Assembly (NCBI RefSeq): GCF_051622035.1
Contig: NC_135366.1
Coordinates: 10,175,001-10,239,000, forward strand
DNA from: Arctopsyche grandis
Taxonomy: Eukaryota > Arthropoda > Insecta > Trichoptera > Hydropsychidae
Length of the DNA: 64,000 nt
Direction: 5' to 3'
The position numbers and the translations under genes were made by a program. The notes beneath the pieces were generated by a model that was not told where the DNA came from, searched no databases, and saw nothing but the letters and a program-made list of their open reading frames with translations. Below, piece after piece: positions 58,401 through 64,000 of the stretch (the stretch's first letter is position 1; the number at the start of each line of letters is the position of its first letter).

Positions 58401-61400
58401 CCGATATATTTGTCAGAGTAATGCAGGTACTGCCAATTAAAAACTTATTACACATTGTATGTACTACATATGTACATATATCTGAATAATTTTATTCTGG
58501 ATCTGTTTTAGATCATCATGGTTCGACTTCAACGTGTTACATTTACAGCACTGCATCAGTATTTGGGATTAAGTGCTGAATTAGTCAATCCGGTAATTTA
58601 TATGATTCTCTATTTTTATAGTTATATACTATTTTACATATCAAAAATAATGTAGAAAATCGACGAGTATTTTAATTCCTATTCATTTGTAGGGTAGAGA
58701 TAGTAGGAAAAGAACATCCATGTTTGCTAACTCTCCCCAAAAAGCACGTGGAAGTGCCAGTGGTCCTAAAGACATGGACCTTATGACCGAAACATTTTCA
58801 CCAGCTGATTGTAGTCCTAGAGATTCATCTAACTTAGTATGTCTTTCATTACATTAGAAATTCATTTATAAAGATTTTGTGCGTAGCACGTTCTATATTT
58901 TATTTTATTTGTAGGAATTCCAATCACTTAATTTACAACGATCAAAACAATCTGATTTGGTGGCTGATACGAATTCGGGTACAACCCTGGTAAAAATATT
59001 ATTATTTTACGTATTATTGCCAAATATTAATATTAAATTAAGAATTCTATTTTTTTTAAATAAATATTTTGACTTAATATGTATTATTTGTAATTATTTA
59101 ATGCCTTAGTACCCACCTGATGTTCAACCATCCAACGCTTCAACCAAACCAATGTCAACTGGAAGACGAACAACAAACCCACCGTGCAATGAATCTATGG
59201 ATGAACAAGCACTTGTCAATATAGCTACGGAAGCTTTCGTTAAAGAGCTTGGACTCGAAGACGATACTCTTCTCCGAGGAGGACATGTTCAGATCAAAGA
59301 AATTTCTAGTGGGACGTATCTTATGAAAGAAGAAAGCCAAAAAGTAAGGCAAACGTTTACTTCTATATGAATATCAATTATTAGAAAGTACTGCATGAAT
59401 CGTGTTTTATGTAATTTTAGGATGTCGCTTTGGTATACCTTTTATCGGGTACTTTGATAGTTTCACAAAAAATGGCAGAAGGTGATGCCGAGGTCCATAT
59501 GTTCACAGCTTTTCCAGGTTTTAATTTACAGTTCAAACGTTCTTTTTATTTTATATTATTATCTACATCATTTATAATTCCAATGCAAATGCTTTCAGGT
59601 GAAGTGGTCGGAGGTTTGGCGGTATTGACTGGAGAGCCTAGTTTCTTTACAATTAGAGCAAAACATTTTTCAAGAATCGGACTTCTATCTAAAAATTCTG
59701 TATATAAGTATGTTATCATCGTGAATTTTCAACTAAATATGTACTAAATTTATCACATTCTGATTCTATACTTGTATAATTTTTGTTCTGCATAGTATAA
59801 TGCGAGACCGTCCCATAGTAGTGCTACACATCGCCGACACGGTCATTAAAAGGCTATCTCCATTTGTAAGACAGGTTGATTTTGCTCTCGATTGGGTAAG
59901 ATATTTGAAATGTAATCAAATATGTTTAGTCAAACTTTTATATTCATTGAATTTAAATTTTATAGGTATTCTTAGAATCAGGTAGAGCAGTATATAGACA
60001 AGGTGAAGATTCTGACTCTACTTTTATCGTATTAAGCGGTAGATTAAGATCAGTTATTACGCATCCTAATGGTAAAAAAGAGCTAGTAGGCGAATATGGC
60101 AAGGGTGATCTTGTGGGAATTGTGCGTACTGTTGTTATTCGTTAATGCAAATATTCAGATAGCGTTATTAATACAGATCATTTATATCAAAATTTAGGTT
60201 GAAATGGTGACTCAAACAAAACGTAGCACAACAGTTATGGCTGTAAGAGATTCTGAATTAGCAAAATTACCAGAAGGACTTTTCAACGCAATCAAACTCA
60301 GATTTCCTGTTGTTGTAACCCGACTTATAAATTTATTGGGACATAGAATTTTAGGTAAAACTTTTAATATTTAACATTGAATTAGATTATTTCCATAATA
60401 TTTATTAAATTTTAATAAACCCTTAACAGGTTCCTGGCAAAAACCTAGTCATACTATAGGACACGCAAACGCTGCAGTCGATACTCGACACACTCAATTG
60501 AATTTTTCTACTGTTGCTATTGTGCCAGTTAGTGACGATGTCCCACTCACTGCCTTTACATATGAATTGTATCATTCTCTTTCATCCATCGGTAAATTCC
60601 CATCCATATATACTACATAAATTTATTATACTGTACCCTTACGTGGATTAATGGTGCTGATGTTGCAAATTCATATATTTATATATATAAACGCACCCAA
60701 AATTTCAATTTTGGCAAACACATACATATGAATCATAAAAATCTCGAACATTATAACTGTAATAATGCTGCAGAGGCACCATTGCACTATTTTCATTACT
60801 AAATTTGATGATCCACGTGAGGGTTAATGCTTGATTGCCAATTTTTCCCAAGGTTCGACGTTACGTTTAACGTCTGACGTCATCAGAAAAATGCTAGGTA
60901 ATACAATAATGGATCCAAATAATGAATACCGTCTGAGTTCTTGGTTAGCTCAACAAGAGGACAAACATAAAGTAAGTACTGTATGTGGTATCATTAAATC
61001 ATATCAAATTTAATATTCAACATAACGCATACAATGACTGTTTCAACAAATTTGTTTGCAACGTCGACAAAATACATGTAATTTGGAATATAATATTGTA
61101 GGTATCTTTGTATCAATGTGACCCGGGATTTACACAATGGACGCAGAGATGTGTAAGACAAGCCGATTGTATTTTAATTGTAGGTCTCGGTGATAAGCCA
61201 CCCAGTATTGGAAAGGTATTTTATTATTGTGAAGTGATGATTATATGATATTTTTCCACGTGACATTTTTCCATATGAAATATTATAGATTGAAAAAGAA
61301 ATAGAAAGATTAGCAATACGCACACAAAAAGAACTAGTATTATTGCACCGTGAAGGTGGACCTCGTCCTCGTGGAACCGTCGAATGGCTCAATATGCGTG

Positions 61401-62174
61401 CTTGGGTCTCGTCACATCATCATATATTATGTCAGAATAGAATGTTCACGCGTAAAAGTCAATATAGAATAGTAAGTTGGTAGGTGAAGCAATTACTACC
61501 ACATCTGAAACTGAAATTTTATTAAACGTTTCATTTTGATTGTAGTGTGAATTATATAACAAAGTACTCATGTCCGAAGCGTCGGTGCATTCAGATTTCT
61601 CGAGGCTCGCTAGATGGTTGACGGGAACTTCTGTCGGTCTTGTACTCGGCGGTGGTGGTGCACGCGGAGCTGCTCACGTCGGAATGATACGTGCCATTCA
61701 GGTATTAATATAGATTAAGTTATGGCTTGTGCTGTTTTCACATTGAAAATGTATTAATATTTTATCGTGCACTGTTTAGGAAGCTGGTATTCCTATTGAT
61801 ATGGTCGGCGGAGTTAGTATTGGTGCTTTTATGGGGGCCTTGTGGTGTAGTGAAAAGAATATCACGACCGTTACACAAAAAGCTAGAGAGTGGTCCAAGG
61901 TGAACAATTTAATAATTCATTATTAATTAATGAGAATTTTTGTATTGGTATGATATTAATGTGTGTGGAACTATTTGAATTGTTCAGAAAATGACCCAAT
62001 GGGGTAGACAATTGCTTGATCTCACATACCCGGCGACTTCTATGTTTTCTGGTCGTCATTTTAATTCTACGATAAAAGGAACGTTTAACGACACCCACAT
62101 AGAAGATTTATGGTTACCATATTTTACCGTTACCACTGATATAACTGCTAGTTGTATGAGAATACATCGTCATG
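49423..62174 (+). CDS. sws: Swiss cheese / neuropathy target esterase (partial, 5' part)
   Basis: Exons: 49423-49545, 57307-57388, 57465-57682, 57811-57997, 58070-58215, 58298-58426, 58512-58592, 58693-58836, 58915-58989, 59110-59343, 59421-59517, 59599-59707, 59796-59895, 59966-60121, 60198-60354, 60430-60591, 60853-60971, 61102-61215, 61289-61471, 61546-61701, 61780-61899, 61988-62174; frame kept throughout, 1026 aa visible. It is an ER-anchored lysophospholipase that deacylates (lyso)phosphatidylcholine and is needed for neuron and glia integrity. Seen: a transmembrane helix (42-62), [18 protein letters not shown] (~88), three cyclic-nucleotide-binding-like domains (~165-300, ~455-575, ~576-680), and a patatin domain with oxyanion GGGGARG (907-913) and nucleophile Ser937 in GVSIG. 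The catalytic Asp (DGG) lies beyond the window. Exon 1 is inferred from phase, GC island and the expected ~86 residues before RFRKRD; the rest is firm. Confidence 0.92.
50822..51240 (-). mobile_element. Helitron-like element, minus strand
   Basis: On the minus strand the 3' end reads CATCGGGCACAACACTAG, followed by T, with a CGATGA/TCATCG hairpin just inside. This fits a Helitron terminus. Its body has CTCGATCCGTACGCGGTCG and TCGAATCGAAACGACTATTA, matching the 880-1925 repeat in reverse. A second CTAG-type end (ACTAGTGTTTTAACCCGGC) follows at 51244, possibly another element. The 5' limits are not defined. Confidence 0.45.
51455..51780 (+). mobile_element. Short solo LTR (326 bp) in sws intron 1
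   Basis: TGTGACGTAGAG to CACGCAACA, flanked by exact ATAC at 51451-51454 and 51781-51784. Contains GAGTATAAATATTGGGCGC (TATA-like) and CCAATAAAGAACTTC (poly(A)-like) in the order expected for U3-R-U5. The 5' 90 bp recur at 5399-5493. Confidence 0.85.
52998..53095 (-). repeat. Dispersed repeat family (AAACTCACCCC type), inverted copy
   Basis: On the minus strand it reads TCAAAAATCACCCCCTAGAG, then TTCGGTGATATTTTATCC, then CCCATATTTGAATAAATG, colinear with the left half of 24035-24235. Confidence 0.5.
53431..53818 (-). mobile_element. tRNA-derived SINE, copy F (near full length)
   Basis: Minus-strand copy with degraded head, body (TGTGACTCCAGGTCGACG, TTGAAACAGTTC) and the conserved tail (plus strand CCTAACAGGTAACCCCAACG, CGCTTCCTGG). 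Confidence 0.75.
55784..56614. mobile_element. Tc1/mariner-type non-autonomous element
   Basis: Inverted ends CAGTCTAGGTGTACATT and (reverse complement of right end) CAGTCCAAGTGTCCATT, followed inward by GTTCATGAA-like blocks, lie between TA dinucleotides (55782-55783 and 56615-56616). CAGT..GTGTNCA ends with TA duplication are typical of Tc1-like elements. 831 bp, no transposase frame. An 80-bp relative lies at 63492-63571. Confidence 0.75.
56630..56985. mobile_element. Decayed relative of the 44805 palindrome with a nested MITE
   Basis: Outer parts (ATCGAAAATTTTCGTTTACC at the left, GTACCGTTTACCATGC and GATCTTTCGATGTAGACCC at the right) match the arms of 44805-45180. The inner 56712-56870 is a CAGTGGCGTGCGG MITE. 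No 9-bp duplication survives. Confidence 0.55.
56712..56870. mobile_element. Palindromic hAT-like MITE, second copy
   Basis: CAGTGGCGTGCGGTAAAACT at the left and, inverted, CAGTGGCATGCGGTGAAATT at the right, 159 bp, flanked by ATATATAT on both sides (8 bp, but in TA-rich DNA, so weak). Same family as 9170-9343. Confidence 0.75.
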
Positions 62175-62648
62175 GTAAGTTTTTTCTTTATTGTTATATA
62201 AATACTTCTTTTGTTCCTTCTATACTCAACAAATGTCTTATTGTCAACAATGTTGTATTAAACGCTTTATTTTGCAATATTCGATTAACTGTATAATTTT
62301 TATCATCAGTTAGTTAAAAATTGCAATATGTCCGAATGTTATTTCCGATCAACAATTTTTCTATTTGTTGAATTGAAGCATACATATGTGTAATATGCAC
62401 TGTTATATATTTGGTGGCATTCAAGTTTTGACTCTTTTCCTATGTTTAAATTTACATTCCGGCAAACCGATCATACATACATCTTGCAAAGAGTATATAA
62501 ACATATACACTGTCGATCATTTTGCTCTACCTTTTTTTTCTTGTTTATTTTTCACCACAGGGTGCCTGCATGTTAAATTGGGTATATTTTTCCTATTAAA
62601 TTCAACCTTTGAGTCACTGATTAAATATTCTTGCCCAGTAGTCTTTAA

Positions 62649-63449
62649 CCCTTTTAATACCACGGGGCCGATTTATCGGCACTGGTATATGCGAAAAATC
62701 CCTGTTTTCGAACGCATTTTGACACTATATATTTTTTTATTTACTATCGGCGTAAATTGTTAATTTTAAAGCTTTCTTTATTGCATATTCAAGGATTTTA
62801 TTGCATGTCCGAATAAGCATTTCGCCATAACGACAGCATTCCAATAGCTTGCAGGATAAACAATGTTTATTTTTAGAATTCGTATTTACAAATAATATTC
62901 ATAATAATTACTTCAAAAGTCGTCCAACATTTAAACTCAAAAATTATCATTTTGTATTAATTTATTTGCTCTACCATTTTTATATATACTAAATAATAAC
63001 TGATCTACAATTTTTTGTGATCTCAACCTTATGATGTATAGTGTAATAAGTAATATTTGAGCTGTTATAATTGAAAGAGGCATAATTCCACTTTTCTTTA
63101 TTTCGATAAATATCTTGTGTTTAACAGTATTTAAAAATTCTGGTGGCCTATAAAACGTTTATTCTGCTCTTCTAAGATTCTGGACATATCGAATTGAAAG
63201 AAGTGATAACAATTCGTGAATTAGGTCAAACAGAAATAGTGTTTTTGGAACTGAAAATTGGACTTCTGCCACTTTCAAATATAACGGCTCAAATATTACT
63301 TATTACACTATACATCATGGAGATGACATCACAAAAAGATTAATATCGAGAATTGAGATAAATAATAAAGTAAAGAATACTTCTTTTTTCGAAAATATGC
63401 CTTGGGATTCTTCGCATGTACCTAGCAAAATGGCTTGGGATTAAAAGGG
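62649..63449. mobile_element. TTAA-flanked (piggyBac-like) non-autonomous element
   Basis: CCCTTTTAATACCA at the left and, inverted, CCCTTTTAATCCCA at the right, flanked by TTAA at 62645-62648 and 63450-63453, as for piggyBac. Internal arms 63011-63076 and 63274-63342 form a second inverted repeat (GATGTATAGTGTAATAAGTA and its complement). 801 bp, no transposase frame. Confidence 0.8.
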
Positions 63450-63491
63450 TTAATGAATATTGTTATGTATTTTTTAATCGTATATATGTTA

Positions 63492-63571
63492 CAGCCCAAG
63501 TGTTCGTTCGGTTCGTTAGTGTATTAACAAACTAGTATGTTCGCGAATGAACGAAATGTACACTTGTACTG
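63492..63571. mobile_element. 80-bp Tc1-type palindromic derivative
   Basis: CAGCCCAAGTGTTCG at the left and, inverted, CAGTACAAGTGTACATT at the right, flanked by TA on each side. Interior GTTCATT/AACAAACTAGT blocks match the ends of 55784-56614, so it is a minimal internal-deletion derivative. Confidence 0.65.
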
Positions 63572-64000
63572 TATCATATACACATTATATTTGGCAAGTT
63601 GATTCACATACATATACCAAAACACAACCTTTCAAATTACATCGATATTTAAACGTCAATTCAATTCACAATTACATGTTCGCAATACGATTTATTTCTT
63701 TTGTTTGTCATCTTTAATCATTTTTGTTTATTATTTATCATAAAATTAACGTAGTTGGAAATTCTTACACTGTTCTGCATTTTGTTGTTCATTATTGAAT
63801 GTAGTTACTTGTTTGTGTTGTGAATGATTTCATCAATGTGTTGGTTAGCTTTATGTTTTTATTATAAGTCTTGGTCATCTCATGAAATACAATATCTAAT
63901 TTTAAATGATTTCTTGCATAAGATGTATTAAATTGTACATAATATAAGATAGATACCATATTTTGTTCCTGGTACATATTGGATACTGTGTATTTGTGTA

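Larger units (their letters stand above)
62175..64000. other. sws: sws intron 22, continuing past the window
   Basis: Opens with the donor GTAAGT after MRIHRHG. The next expected exon (family pattern SLWRYVRASMSL) is not found before the window ends. It contains the TTAA-flanked element and the short Tc1-type element listed separately; the remainder is AT-rich filler. Confidence 0.75.

Noticed and set aside
1..64000. CRISPR arrays, operons, bacterial promoters or terminators
   Set aside because: None seen; the sequence is eukaryotic nuclear DNA, and the tandem repeats are microsatellites, minisatellites or transposon parts.

Overview
This is an AT-rich insect nuclear window. The genes have many short GT-AG introns. 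(TA)n and TATG/TACA microsatellites are everywhere, and RTE, SINE, LTR, Helitron, hAT, Tc1-type and TTAA-flanked elements are interspersed. Three conserved animal genes are recognisable. The order of insect cannot be decided from sequence alone.

Layout. 1-25.3 kb has no recognisable gene. It carries repeats plus a few low-confidence exon candidates (6.87-6.95, 8.58-8.78, 9.83-10.24 and 19.73-20.12 kb). 25.4-39.3 kb (+) holds C3G/RapGEF1, a Rap guanine-nucleotide exchange factor, modelled as 23 coding exons (1610 aa) that keep frame through every junction. Two further in-frame microexons (24 and 12 nt) are visible. 39.3-46.6 kb holds the C3G 3' region and then a dense transposon cluster: a broken RTE retroposon with a 376-bp palindrome and a 229-bp hAT-like MITE inside it, followed by a Helitron. 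46.6-47.3 kb (-) is an intact, intronless LRRC57. 47.8-49.2 kb has a 600-bp inverted repeat and a solo LTR. 49.4-62.2 kb (+) holds swiss cheese / neuropathy target esterase (PNPLA6/7 family), of which 22 coding exons are visible; the gene runs off the right edge before the catalytic Asp.

Function. C3G couples SH2-SH3 adaptors (Crk), through PxLPxK motifs, to Rap activation at the membrane. Sws is an ER lysophospholipase with three cyclic-nucleotide-binding-like domains and a patatin domain. LRRC57 is a small, probably N-myristoylated leucine-rich-repeat protein. They are neighbours but nothing suggests a shared pathway.

The most unusual material is the mobile DNA. Many elements have exact target-site duplications that can be read directly, there are nested insertions, one palindromic core is shared by MITEs with different kinds of ends, and a solo LTR with four CACGTG boxes lies about 210 bp upstream of the first sws coding exon.
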